From assembly GCA_028277915.1 (NCBI GenBank), contig JANQFJ010000126.1, forward strand, positions 1 through 37,603: 37,603 nucleotides of DNA, given 5' to 3'. Source of the stretch: Saprospiraceae bacterium. GTDB lineage: Bacteria > Bacteroidota > Bacteroidia > Chitinophagales > Saprospiraceae. The position numbers were made by a program, and so were the translations under genes. The notes under the pieces were generated by a model, which was not told the DNA's origin, made no database searches, and saw only the letters and a list, made by a program, of their open reading frames with translations. Below, in pieces: positions 25,144 through 33,872 of the stretch. Position 1 is the stretch's first letter; every line of letters begins with the position of its first letter.

Positions 25144-25243
25144 CTTTCAAATTTGAGTCATAAGCTTTCAAATTTGAGTCAAAGCCAATAAAATCAAGGG
25201 ATAGAGGATCAATTTTGATCCAAACACTTTAGAATTTGAGTCA
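25144..25243. promoter_or_regulatory. array of 17-bp direct repeats with 21-bp period upstream of the sulfur-transport operon
   Basis: The 17-bp unit CTTTCAAATTTGAGTCA occurs twice without change, at 25144-25160 and 25165-25181 (4-bp spacer). A third good copy, CTTTAGAATTTGAGTCA, is at 25227-25243, and a degenerate one (11/17 match) at 25206-25222, so the starts 25144, 25165, 25206 and 25227 fall on a 21-bp lattice with one weak slot near 25186. The 17+4 layout is the same as that of the AraC I1/I2 half-sites. The array overlaps or precedes the -33 region of the operon starting at 25071. The neighbouring HTCS has an AraC-type output domain and is the likely regulator. Confidence 0.75.
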
Positions 25244-25256
25244 AAAATACACGGGA

Positions 25257-28200
25257 CTAGTTTTGCTCGGTCAATGAACTTGGGGGATAGCCAAATTCAT
25301 CGTGAAAACATTTTGAAAAATATGCAGGGCTTGAAAAACCAACATCGTAGGCAATTTCCGAAATAGTCAGCTGACCAACTTTTATCAGTTGATGGGCCTT
25401 CTCCAGGCGATAAGATCGAATAAACTGATTGGGACTTTTATTTAAAACGGCTTTCATTTTTCGGTTCAGTTGAGATTTGCTCATCCCCAAAAGTTTGCTC
25501 ATTTGGTTGACATCAAATTGCATGTCATCGATGTGCTTTTCCATTGAATCCATTAAATGCTGAAGGAACAAAGCTTCTTGTGGATTTTCAGCAATTTCTT
25601 CGGGCTGAAAAATAATTCTTTCAGCAAATCGCTTTCGCAATTTTTTTCTGTTATCAATCAGGTTTTGAATCCTTAGTTCCAATTCTTTGCTGTTAAAAGG
25701 TTTTTGGAGATAATCATCAGCCTGGTTTTGCAAACCACGCATTTTATCTTCTTCACCTACCCGGGCAGTTAATAAAATTACCGGAATATGGTCCGTTTTA
25801 ATATCATTTTTCAATTTGGAACATAATTCAAAGCCATCTATACCAGGCATCATCACATCTGAAACAATTAGGTCAGGCAATTCCTTTGCAGCAATTTGAA
25901 AACCTTCCAGTCCATCAAATGCTTTCAAAAACTGAAACTGTTTTCCCAATTGAATTTGGATGTAATCTATAATGTCCTCGTTGTCATCAACGATCAGAAT
26001 TAAAGGAGCTTCATTCAATAATCCTTCGTCGTCAGCCATTTGTGTAACCACTTTAATTTCGGCGGATTGTTCAGGTGCATCATCAACTCCAATAATCGAC
26101 GGTTCGTTTTCAATAAACGATTTTTCGAAAGGCAAAAAGATAGAAATAGTTGTGCCTTTGCCAATTACACTGCTCGCCTCGATCCTTCCGGAATGCAACT
26201 CTACCAGCTCTTTACACAAAGCCAAACCGATCCCTGTACCTTTATAAAAAGTATCTTCCCCCTGATCTGCCTGATAAAACCGGTCAAAAATATACGGCAA
26301 TTGCTTGTCGCGAATACCGATACCTGAATCTTGCACCGTTATTTTTGCAAAGGATTCCTGAACATTCTCAGCCATTTCAATGGTTACCTTGACCTGTCCT
26401 TTTTCAGTAAATTTTAAAGCATTGTTCAGCAGATTATTCAGCACTTGTTCCATCTTTTCTGCATCGAAAAACACTTCTAATTGATCCATCGAAGATTCGA
26501 AAATCAAGTTTACCTTTTTTTGTTTTGCCAGAGATTCAAAAGCACTGCAAATGTATTTACAAAACTTCACCAAATCTTGTTGTTTGGTCTGAAGCTCTAG
26601 TTTGCCAGCTTCAATTTTGGACAGATCAAGTAATTGATTGATTAGCTTGAGCAATTTTTTGCTATTTTGATGAACCCAGGTCAATTGCTTCTTTTGGGTG
26701 TTTTCGGTGATGGCAGAAAGCAATTGCTCGACAGGACCTAAAATCAAAGTAAGCGGTGTTCGTAATTCGTGAGAAATATTGGCTAAAAAACGATTTTTTA
26801 CTTCGTAAAGCTCATTGATCTCTTCGGCTTGTTTTTTAATTTCCTCTGTCCTTTCGTGGACGAGTTTTTCTAATCGAAGTTGTTCTTTTCTCAATTTTGC
26901 TGACCTGAGGTAAATGATTCCCCAGATCAAGATTCCAGCTAATAAAAAATAGACAATAATGGCCCAAGGGGAAACAAACCAGGGAGGATGGATTGTAAAT
27001 GAAAACTTCATAACCTCACTCAAATTGTCAAAATCATTTTTAGCTTTTACCTGAAAGGTATATTTCCCTGAAGGAAGATTAGTGTAATTTTTTTCTGACT
27101 GATCTGACCATGTTGACCAGCCATTGTCATATCCGTCCAGATAAACGGCGTACTGCAAATATTCCTTATCCTGATAAAAAGGTGATGAAAATTTAAAACT
27201 CAGATCATTATTTTGGAAGCCAATTTCCTTTTTATCCAAATCAGTCCCCAAAATAAATACAGGCTCTTTTGTGCTGTGTACTTCTGTGATTAGCAATGGC
27301 AATTCTTCTGAATTAGCAACAAGTTGGTCTAAATCTGCTTGTAAAATCCCTTTCATTCCGCCAAACCAAAGATGGTTTTCATTTGAAAAAAAGACTTCAT
27401 TACCATAGGGATCTTTAAAGTTTAGCATCTTACTGCTAAACGGGAATTTTTCAATTGAATAAATCCCATCAGGCTTTTTTTCAGCTTTCAACAACCACTT
27501 TTTCCCATCCACAAAATAATCCAGCCAAAGTACTCCCTGCTGTGCATTCGATTTTGGTAAAACCAATCCTTCTTCTAAGCCAAATCTATTTCTCCACGAC
27601 AATGCTGAGACGAAACGATCAACGGAACGGTCAAAAATATAGATCGAATCCTCTTCTGATCGCACCAATAGGTTTTCATCAATTTTGAAAATATTGTTTT
27701 CTCCCTGTGGTACACCTTTTTGATGATCGAAATGATGAATGTGAAATTCATCAAAGTTCAAATAAGGCCCTTGCAAAGGTATTGTTATTTTAAAAAGACC
27801 GTTAGATCTTGTTTTTAACCAAAATACACCTTTTCCATCCTCCAGCACTTCTCTAACAGCGCCGCTTATTCCTTCAATTCTTCCCACTTCAGTCCATTCC
27901 ACTCCATTCCATCTTTGGTAGCTAAGACCATCATCCAAGGCCAGAAGGATTGCCAGACTATCATGCACTGATCTTGAAATTGCTGAAACAAAATTGGCTC
28001 GACTTTGTAAAGAGAGCATTTTATTGCCTTGCAAAGAATAAGCTCCATTCGTACTCGCAATGATCAACTGATCATTCCAAGATTCCAAATCCCAGCAATA
28101 GCTATTGATATTTCCTACTTCTGAAATAGTATTTATGGGGCCAGAACCAAGTTTGATCAGCCCTTCACTGCTGGCTGCATAGATCTCTCCTCCAAAATCA

Positions 28201-29246
28201 GTGATACTTTGAATTGTTCCTTCCAATCCAATACGATCATCAAACACGGAATATGGAGAATCAAAATCAACCCTGGCAATTCCTTCCTGCAAACCAACCC
28301 AAAAAGAGAATTGTTTGTCCTCAAAAATGGATAGGACATTTCCAGAAACCAGGCCTGTGTTTTGGTTTATTGTGCTTTGAGTAATTCCGTTTTTATCTAG
28401 CACATATATTCCGTCATTCGAATGAGTGCTCAAAACAATTTTATCATCATTGCTGATCAACCCTTCATATAAACCAAATTCCCTAAATACATGATCTGCA
28501 TCGGTTTTAAAAGGAGTGAATTGATGATGATTATATAAAAAAAGTCCTTTATCCCTCGTACCGATTAACATTTTTTCTTCAAATGGCAGTAAAATACTAA
28601 CCCGCGTTTGTTTCAAAAATGATCCTTGTTTTGCTGAAACGAATTCATCATCTTTTAAAACGAGCAATCCCCTATCCAAATCAATCGCATACAATTTATT
28701 ATGCACATAAAAGATTCGGTAGCAGGTAGTCGAAAAACGCCAGGTTTTGATTGTATTTCCAAAAATTCGAAAAATCCGATGATAAGCTTGAAAATATACT
28801 CCATCCTTTGTAGAAATGGTTTTTCGGATCCTGCCGAAATTATGGTCAAATGAATCTATTTGCGGCAAAAAAGACTGGAATTTCCTTTCTCCGGAAGAAT
28901 TGGTTACCAATTTCCCAAAATTATTGTTAGCCCCGACGAAAACAGTTCCTTTTTCATCAACTGCCAATGATCGCACATGCCCGCGATTGGGCATCAGGGT
29001 CAAGTCCCAATCTTCTCCATTGAAAGATAAGAGGCCTTTTCCATTCGCAAAATAAAGCATTCCATTAGACGCCTGGGCAATTTGCCAGTTTTGACGGTGA
29101 GCGCCATATTCCTGTGGAGTGTAATTTTGAACGACAGGCAATCCAATGACATTTTGTCCAAATCCAAAGTTTGAGATTAAGATCAGCAGGTAAATAATTG
29201 GGATGCTTAGTCCGTAGAATTTCACAAAAGATATTCGTTTGGTCAA
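25257..29246 (-). CDS. hybrid two-component system sensor/regulator (second HTCS)
   Basis: A 1329-residue protein with the same plan as the one at 18397 but diverged in sequence. A signal segment (LSIPIIYLLILISNFGFGQ) precedes Reg_prop-like propeller repeats and a Y_Y_Y domain (SPFYQDKEYLQYAVYLDGYD). A TM helix (WAIIVYFLLAGILIWGIIYL) is followed by HisKA with His826 (NISHELRTPL), HATPase (DSGIGIRDKQ, GTGIGLALCKE), receiver with Asp1130 (VSDVMMPGIDG) and an AraC-type HTH (MSKLLGMSKSQLNRKMKAVL). The stop is 14 bp from the repeat array that precedes the YeeE/YedE operon. The GTG at 29225, giving MKFYGLSIPII, is an alternative start. Confidence 0.93.
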   Translation of the reverse strand: MTKRISFVKFYGLSIPIIYLLILISNFGFGQNVIGLPVVQNYTPQEYGAHRQNWQIAQASNGMLYFANGKGLLSFNGEDWDLTLMPNRGHVRSLAVDEKGTVFVGANNNFGKLVTNSSGERKFQSFLPQIDSFDHNFGRIRKTISTKDGVYFQAYHRIFRIFGNTIKTWRFSTTCYRIFYVHNKLYAIDLDRGLLVLKDDEFVSAKQGSFLKQTRVSILLPFEEKMLIGTRDKGLFLYNHHQFTPFKTDADHVFREFGLYEGLISNDDKIVLSTHSNDGIYVLDKNGITQSTINQNTGLVSGNVLSIFEDKQFSFWVGLQEGIARVDFDSPYSVFDDRIGLEGTIQSITDFGGEIYAASSEGLIKLGSGPINTISEVGNINSYCWDLESWNDQLIIASTNGAYSLQGNKMLSLQSRANFVSAISRSVHDSLAILLALDDGLSYQRWNGVEWTEVGRIEGISGAVREVLEDGKGVFWLKTRSNGLFKITIPLQGPYLNFDEFHIHHFDHQKGVPQGENNIFKIDENLLVRSEEDSIYIFDRSVDRFVSALSWRNRFGLEEGLVLPKSNAQQGVLWLDYFVDGKKWLLKAEKKPDGIYSIEKFPFSSKMLNFKDPYGNEVFFSNENHLWFGGMKGILQADLDQLVANSEELPLLITEVHSTKEPVFILGTDLDKKEIGFQNNDLSFKFSSPFYQDKEYLQYAVYLDGYDNGWSTWSDQSEKNYTNLPSGKYTFQVKAKNDFDNLSEVMKFSFTIHPPWFVSPWAIIVYFLLAGILIWGIIYLRSAKLRKEQLRLEKLVHERTEEIKKQAEEINELYEVKNRFLANISHELRTPLTLILGPVEQLLSAITENTQKKQLTWVHQNSKKLLKLINQLLDLSKIEAGKLELQTKQQDLVKFCKYICSAFESLAKQKKVNLIFESSMDQLEVFFDAEKMEQVLNNLLNNALKFTEKGQVKVTIEMAENVQESFAKITVQDSGIGIRDKQLPYIFDRFYQADQGEDTFYKGTGIGLALCKELVELHSGRIEASSVIGKGTTISIFLPFEKSFIENEPSIIGVDDAPEQSAEIKVVTQMADDEGLLNEAPLILIVDDNEDIIDYIQIQLGKQFQFLKAFDGLEGFQIAAKELPDLIVSDVMMPGIDGFELCSKLKNDIKTDHIPVILLTARVGEEDKMRGLQNQADDYLQKPFNSKELELRIQNLIDNRKKLRKRFAERIIFQPEEIAENPQEALFLQHLMDSMEKHIDDMQFDVNQMSKLLGMSKSQLNRKMKAVLNKSPNQFIRSYRLEKAHQLIKVGQLTISEIAYDVGFSSPAYFSKCFHDEFGYPPSSLTEQN

Positions 29247-29254
29247 TCACTTAT

Positions 29255-29262
29255 CAAAGATA
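29255..29262 (-). promoter_or_regulatory. candidate -7 box of the second HTCS gene (TATCTTTG)
   Basis: The minus strand reads TATCTTTG, a perfect TANNTTTG match. It ends 8 bp before the annotated ATG (29246), so transcription would begin almost at that ATG. This means either a leaderless mRNA or translation from the GTG at 29225. Confidence 0.5.
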
Positions 29263-29476
29263 CTTAATAATAACGACCAATTCTTTTAATCAGTTTATAC
29301 AGATTTTTTTAAAAAGTAGCTCAATCTAAAATTGTTTTAAAAGAAAAGATTCCTTCATTTTGAAATTCAGTCATCGAAATAATTCACCTGCCCAATTGAT
29401 TTTTGTCATTGGATTTGTGTTAAAAAAAAGGTCTATTGTATGTATTGCTACCAGTTTTATGAATAATTTTTAACCA

Positions 29477-30238
29477 ATGAATGGATTGAGAACATATTTT
29501 CTTGAAACAGGTCAACTCTCTCTTTTTGCTTTTCGCTATTTCAAAGAAGTTTTCAAAATGCCATTTGAAACAAAGGAGTTGCTGCGTCAATGTTTTTTAA
29601 TTGGTAACAAATCATTGTTTCTGGTCATCGTCACAGGATTTATCATGGGTTTAGTTTTAACCCTACAAACACGGCCAACGATGATGGATTTTGGTGCTGA
29701 AGCTTATATGCCCTCCATGGTTGGAATTGCAATTATAAGAGAGATCGGTCCAGTGATCACTGCTTTGATTTGCGCAGGTAAAATCGGAAGCAGCATCGGC
29801 GCTGAACTTGGATCGATGAAAGTGACGGAACAAATTGATGCTATGGAGGTCTCCGGTACAAATCCTTTCAAATACCTGGTTGTAACGAGAATTAGCGCAG
29901 CTACTCTTATGCTACCGGTTTTGGTCATTTTTGCAGATGCTATTGCACTTTTGGGTTCCTTTTTAGTTGAAAATGTCAAGGGGCATGTAAGTTTCCAGCT
30001 ATATTTTGGGGTTTTATTTGAACATTTGGAATTCAGTGATTTAAATCCGTCGGTGATAAAATCTTTCTTTTTTGGGTTTGTAATTGGACTCGTTGGTTGT
30101 TATAAAGGATATAACTCCAAAAAAGGTACTTCTGGCGTGGGCTTGGCCGCCAACTCCGCTGTTGTAATGGCTTCTATGCTTGTCTTCATTGTTGACTTTA
30201 TAGCGGTTTTAATTTCAGATATTTTTTACAACCTGTAA
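29477..30238 (+). CDS. mlaE: MlaE-type ABC transporter permease
   Basis: A 253-residue inner-membrane permease of the MlaE/YrbE family, which moves phospholipids or other lipids between the membranes. The family core IREIGPVITALICAGKIGSSIGAELGSMKVTEQIDAMEV (residues about 87-125) and the C-terminal GCYKGYNSKKGTSGVGLAANSAVVMA are complete. The ATPase starts 5 bp after its stop, and the MCE protein follows. No mlaB or mlaC is adjacent. The upstream region 29247-29476 is divergent to the second HTCS, and I see no strong promoter box for this operon. Confidence 0.95.
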   Translation: MNGLRTYFLETGQLSLFAFRYFKEVFKMPFETKELLRQCFLIGNKSLFLVIVTGFIMGLVLTLQTRPTMMDFGAEAYMPSMVGIAIIREIGPVITALICAGKIGSSIGAELGSMKVTEQIDAMEVSGTNPFKYLVVTRISAATLMLPVLVIFADAIALLGSFLVENVKGHVSFQLYFGVLFEHLEFSDLNPSVIKSFFFGFVIGLVGCYKGYNSKKGTSGVGLAANSAVVMASMLVFIVDFIAVLISDIFYNL

Positions 30239-30243
30239 ATAAA

Positions 30244-30993
30244 ATGAATGCAGCGGATAATGATCAGAAAATATTGATTGAAATCCAAAATGTCCATAAA
30301 ACTTTTGGAACCAATGCCGTTTTGAATGGATTCAACCTTAAGCTTTATGAAAATGAAAACCTGGTCATTGTTGGAAAATCCGGTTCGGGAAAATCTGTTT
30401 TATTAAAATGTATCATCCGCCTGCTTACGCCAGATAGTGGTAATGTGTTAGTACTCGGCAAAAATATTCCGGAACTTAAACAAAATGAGCTTGATAAAAT
30501 CAGAACCCAGGTAGGATTTTTATTCCAGGGTAGTGCACTGTACGATTCAATGACCGTCCGCGAAAACCTGGAATTTCCACTGCGCCGCCATCCTGAAAAG
30601 CTAATAGGCCATGATGTTGACACTCTTGTAAAAGAATCTTTGCAAAGTGTAGGTTTGGAACATACCATTGATTTGCTTCCCGAAGAGCTTTCAGGTGGAA
30701 TGAAACGCAGGGTTGCTCTCGCAAGAACATTGATATTAAGACCTAAAATAATCTTGTACGACGAACCTACCAGCGGCCTTGACCCCATTACAGCAAAAGA
30801 GATCATTCAGCTCATCCTTGATATTCAAAAAAAATATGATACGGCATCACTGATTATTACGCATGATATGGATACCGCCCGTGTTATTTCAAATAGAATG
30901 ATTATTTTAATTGAGGGGCGGGATTACGCAACCGGAACTTATGAAAAACTTTCGAAATCGGAAGATCCCAAAATCAAAGCATTTTTTAAATAG
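30244..30993 (+). CDS. mlaF: MlaF-type ABC transporter ATPase
   Basis: A 249-residue ATPase. Walker A is GKSGSGKS at 44-51, the Q-loop is FLFQGSALYDSMTVRENLEFPL near 92-113, the signature is LSGGMKRRVALART at 149-162, Walker B is ILYDEPTSGLD at 170-180, and the H-loop is IITHDMDTA. The FQGSALYDSMTV and GLDPIT features are typical of MlaF. It drives lipid movement through the MlaE permease. It is followed by the MCE protein 12 bp downstream. A second MlaF-like C-terminus lies at the right edge of the window (37393). Confidence 0.95.
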   Translation: MNAADNDQKILIEIQNVHKTFGTNAVLNGFNLKLYENENLVIVGKSGSGKSVLLKCIIRLLTPDSGNVLVLGKNIPELKQNELDKIRTQVGFLFQGSALYDSMTVRENLEFPLRRHPEKLIGHDVDTLVKESLQSVGLEHTIDLLPEELSGGMKRRVALARTLILRPKIILYDEPTSGLDPITAKEIIQLILDIQKKYDTASLIITHDMDTARVISNRMIILIEGRDYATGTYEKLSKSEDPKIKAFFK

Positions 30994-31005
30994 AATTTTA
31001 TTCAA

Positions 31006-32040
31006 ATGAGCAAAGACCAGAGTTATATTTTTCGATTGGGAATTTTTGTAACCTTCGCTGCAATATTGTTAACCGCTGGAGTATATCTTATCGGTGAAAA
31101 TCAAAACTTATTTGGTTCTACCTTTCGGATCAGCTCCATTTTTTCAAATGTGAGCGGCTTACAACCCGGAAACAATGTAAGATTCGGAGGTGTGAATATT
31201 GGAACTGTCGAAAAGATCTTAATTGTAAACGACTCTACCCTGCGTGTCGAAATGAAAATAGATGAATCTGTAAAGGAGCACATTAAAAAAGATGCCATTG
31301 CCAGCATTGGATCTGATGGTCTTGTCGGAAGTATGGTCGTCAATATCAACTACGGAAAAGGAAATGCACCCACTATCGAAAATGGTGACATTCTCCCGTC
31401 TTACAGTCGGCTTGAAACTTCAGATTTATTGAATACGCTCGGTAAAACCAATGAAAATATCGCCATTTTTTCAAATGACCTTTTAAACATAGCCGAAAAT
31501 ATAAACAAAGGGAAGGGCATGGTTTCGATGCTCTTGTATGACTCATTGCTCGCTATTGAATTTCGACAATCCATTACGAACATAAAAACCACCACCGCCT
31601 ATCTCAATGAAACCGGCAAACAATTGAAACTCATAGCAGATCAAATCCAAACCGGCGATGGCCTATTGGGAACGCTGCTCAAAGACACCTCGATCATGTC
31701 GAGAGTGGATGGAGTGGTATCCCGTCTGGAGGAAAGCCGCTTTTATGATCAACTGGATTCCACGATGCAAAACCTCCAGCTCGCTTCTTCCAAAATCTCA
31801 GGCTTCAGCGAAGAATTAAACCAATTGACTTTAGACTTGAACGATGGTAAAGGAACCTTGGGGGTGATCTTGAAAGATTCTTTGCTTGCGGAAGAATTCA
31901 AACAAACCCTCAAAAATCTTAACGAAGGGTCCGTTTTGTTGAATGAAGATCTCAAAGCGCTAAGGCATAATTTTTTAACTAAAAAATATTTTAAAAGGCT
32001 CGAAAAAGAGGCAAAGAAAAAAGAAAAGGCAAACAATTAA
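31006..32040 (+). CDS. mlaD: MlaD-type MCE domain protein
   Basis: A 344-residue substrate-binding component. One TM helix (GIFVTFAAILLTAGVYLIG, residues about 9-27) anchors the protein. The MCE domain at about 38-120 carries the pattern SIFSNVSGLQPGNNVRFGGVNIGTVEKI and later IGSDGLVGSMVVNI. The rest is a long helical region with repeated LGTLLKDTS/LGVILKDSL-type units. MCE proteins form the periplasmic lipid tunnel together with MlaEF. At 344 residues it is longer than E. coli MlaD (about 180), as is usual in Bacteroidota. Confidence 0.93.
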   Translation: MSKDQSYIFRLGIFVTFAAILLTAGVYLIGENQNLFGSTFRISSIFSNVSGLQPGNNVRFGGVNIGTVEKILIVNDSTLRVEMKIDESVKEHIKKDAIASIGSDGLVGSMVVNINYGKGNAPTIENGDILPSYSRLETSDLLNTLGKTNENIAIFSNDLLNIAENINKGKGMVSMLLYDSLLAIEFRQSITNIKTTTAYLNETGKQLKLIADQIQTGDGLLGTLLKDTSIMSRVDGVVSRLEESRFYDQLDSTMQNLQLASSKISGFSEELNQLTLDLNDGKGTLGVILKDSLLAEEFKQTLKNLNEGSVLLNEDLKALRHNFLTKKYFKRLEKEAKKKEKANN

Positions 32041-32088
32041 TGACCTTTTGATCATTCTAAATTTTGAATTTTTTAAAAAATATAATAA

Positions 32089-32110
32089 ATTGCGTAAGTA
32101 CTTACGTAAT
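32089..32110. promoter_or_regulatory. 22-bp palindromic operator upstream of the MarR-GNAT gene
   Basis: ATTGCGTAAGTACTTACGTAAT is an inverted repeat with a single mismatched pair (10 of 11 pairs match). It ends 11 bp before the start codon of the MarR-type gene at 32122. This size and symmetry are typical of MarR-family autoregulatory operators, so it is probably bound by that protein. Confidence 0.75.
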
Positions 32111-32121
32111 CATTTATTATT

Positions 32122-33066
32122 ATGGATTTCTATGCAAAAACTGGCAAACTGGCCCTCGGAAGCCGCCTTCGCCGATTAGGACAAAAATTTTTGGAAGATG
32201 GTGTTAAAATATTTCAACTTTACGAAGTTGATTTAGATCCCAAATGGTTTCCGGTATTTTATTGTTTATCACAGGAAGAAACCTTATCGATTACAGAAAT
32301 TGCATTAAAAATCGGACAATCCCACGCTTCCGTCAGCCAGATGGTAAAAGAAATGAAAAAACGAGATGTTGTCACCATGCAAAAGAGTAAATCAGACGGT
32401 CGTGTAAACAAAGTGAGTTTGTCCGAAAAAGGAAAAGCTATTTCGCTAAAACTGGAAACTCAACTCATCGATGTCAAAAGTGCGACGGAAGAACTTTTAA
32501 ACGAAAGCCATCACAGCCTTTGGAAGGCAATTGAAGATATGGAATTTCTACTTTCCAAAGAAAACTTTTTTAAACGCGTTCTCAAAAAACGAAAAGAAAG
32601 AGAAAGCAAACTCGTTGAAATCATTGACTATGATCCTAAATACAAAGCTGTTTTCAGAGATTTAAATCATGAATGGATTACAAAATATTTTCAACTTGAA
32701 TTAGCAGATAACCAAACCCTGGATCATCCCGAAACCAAAATCATCCAACCTGGTGGATACATTTGTTTTGCAAGTTACAAAGGCGAAATTGTAGGCACCT
32801 GTGCTTTGATCAAAATGGACAATGGCACTTACGAGCTAGCAAAAATGGCGGTCTCTGAAAAAGCCCGCGGTAAAAACATCGGCTGGCTGATCGGTCAGCA
32901 CATCATTGAAAAGGCCAAAGGATTGGGAGCTAAAAAAGTTTATTTAGAAAGCAACACTATTCTCGAACCAGCGATCAATCTGTACTACAAACTAGGCTTC
33001 AAAAGAGTTGTTGGCCCACCCTCCCCTTACGAACGGGCGAATATTCAGATGGAATTGGAGTTTTGA
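32122..33066 (+). CDS. MarR-type regulator fused to GNAT acetyltransferase
   Basis: A 314-residue two-domain protein. Residues about 1-150 are a winged helix (LSITEIALKIGQSHASVSQMVKEMKKRDVV, then KSDGRVNKVSLSEKG), and residues about 165-314 are a GNAT domain (AKMAVSEKARGKNIGWLIG with the acetyl-CoA loop, then LESNTILEPAINLYYKLGFKRV). MarR-GNAT fusions of this type are common in many bacteria; their role is to sense a small molecule and, by inference, to modify it. The gene lies behind the palindrome at 32089-32110 and is likely autoregulated. It is convergent with the GNAT gene at 33070. Confidence 0.93.
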   Translation: MDFYAKTGKLALGSRLRRLGQKFLEDGVKIFQLYEVDLDPKWFPVFYCLSQEETLSITEIALKIGQSHASVSQMVKEMKKRDVVTMQKSKSDGRVNKVSLSEKGKAISLKLETQLIDVKSATEELLNESHHSLWKAIEDMEFLLSKENFFKRVLKKRKERESKLVEIIDYDPKYKAVFRDLNHEWITKYFQLELADNQTLDHPETKIIQPGGYICFASYKGEIVGTCALIKMDNGTYELAKMAVSEKARGKNIGWLIGQHIIEKAKGLGAKKVYLESNTILEPAINLYYKLGFKRVVGPPSPYERANIQMELEF

Positions 33067-33069
33067 AAA

Positions 33070-33546
33070 CTACCTTTTCTTTTTCAGATATTTGACCATG
33101 TGGCGAGTCGATCCTTCAAAGCCCTGTCTTTCCCAAAAGTTCATGGCACCGTTATTTTTTAGAGAAACTTGCAATTCGATATGATCGGCACCTTCGTCTT
33201 CAAACCATTGCTGCGCTCTTTCGAAAAGCGACTGCCCTACTCCTTGACCTCTAAATTGCTGTGAAACAACCGTTTCGGCAACATAACCTCTTTTGTTATA
33301 AATCATAACCTGCTGGGTGACCCTGAAGCTACAGGAGATAAAACCAGCAAGCAGTTCTTCGATGAAAAGTAAAAAAAATATACATCCAGGTTGTTCAATC
33401 CTTTTTTTCAAATCCTCTTGTACCAGTTCTTTTGCATTATCCTTAGCTCTGAAAACCAAATGATGGTCAGCGTGGTAATTCATCAATTCCATCCAAAGTT
33501 CCGCCATTTGAGGAATATCATCAATGGTAGCTTTTCGAATTTTCAT
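33070..33546 (-). CDS. GNAT family N-acetyltransferase
   Basis: A 158-residue GNAT protein that starts with MKIRKATIDDIPQMAELW, has ISCSFRVTQQVMIYNKRGYVAETVVSQQFRGQGVGQSLF (the R/Q-x-x-G-x-G acetyl-CoA loop being RGQGVG) and ends with ELQVSLKNNGAMNFWERQGF. It acetylates an unknown amine. The ATG at 33546 is preferred over the in-frame TTG at 33552, which would overlap the stop of the upstream gene. With ATG 33546 the two genes are separated by two bases. Confidence 0.88.
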   Translation of the reverse strand: MKIRKATIDDIPQMAELWMELMNYHADHHLVFRAKDNAKELVQEDLKKRIEQPGCIFFLLFIEELLAGFISCSFRVTQQVMIYNKRGYVAETVVSQQFRGQGVGQSLFERAQQWFEDEGADHIELQVSLKNNGAMNFWERQGFEGSTRHMVKYLKKKR

Positions 33547-33548
33547 AA

Positions 33549-33833
33549 TCAAGAGATTATTTCAGAGGCTCTCAATTTCAGCTTTTTTTCTGGTAAAAAA
33601 TCATCGCAGATGACCAAAATAGAGTGTAGTCGGTTTTTCAGGGTTTCTAATTCCATTGTTTCACGACCAATGGCATCCTGAACCAAATGGCAGGCCATGT
33701 CAGCCAGTAAAAACCTTTGCCGCTCTATCTTCCCCTGTTCTTCTTTCAAAGATCTCAATTCCATATAAGTTTCTTCAATGATTGCATGAGCTTCGTTAAT
33801 TGAGTCCAAAATTTTCTTTTTCTTTTGTTCCAT
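33549..33833 (-). CDS. small coiled-coil protein of unknown function
   Basis: A 94-residue hypothetical protein, rich in Glu and Lys, with a helical pattern throughout (ILDSINEAHAIIEETYMELRSLKEEQGK, and ETMELETLKNRLHSIL). It has two Cys, at MACHLV and VICDDF. No known family is recognised. The stop is two bases before the GNAT start at 33546, so it forms an operon with that gene. Confidence 0.6.
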   Translation of the reverse strand: MEQKKKKILDSINEAHAIIEETYMELRSLKEEQGKIERQRFLLADMACHLVQDAIGRETMELETLKNRLHSILVICDDFLPEKKLKLRASEIIS

Positions 33834-33872
33834 TGTTTTCTAAATTCTAAGTCGTTCAAGTGCTGATTTCCA

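Noticed and set aside
18190..29246. Polysaccharide utilisation locus around the HTCS genes
   Set aside because: No SusC, SusD, glycoside hydrolase or sulfatase gene is present in the window near them.
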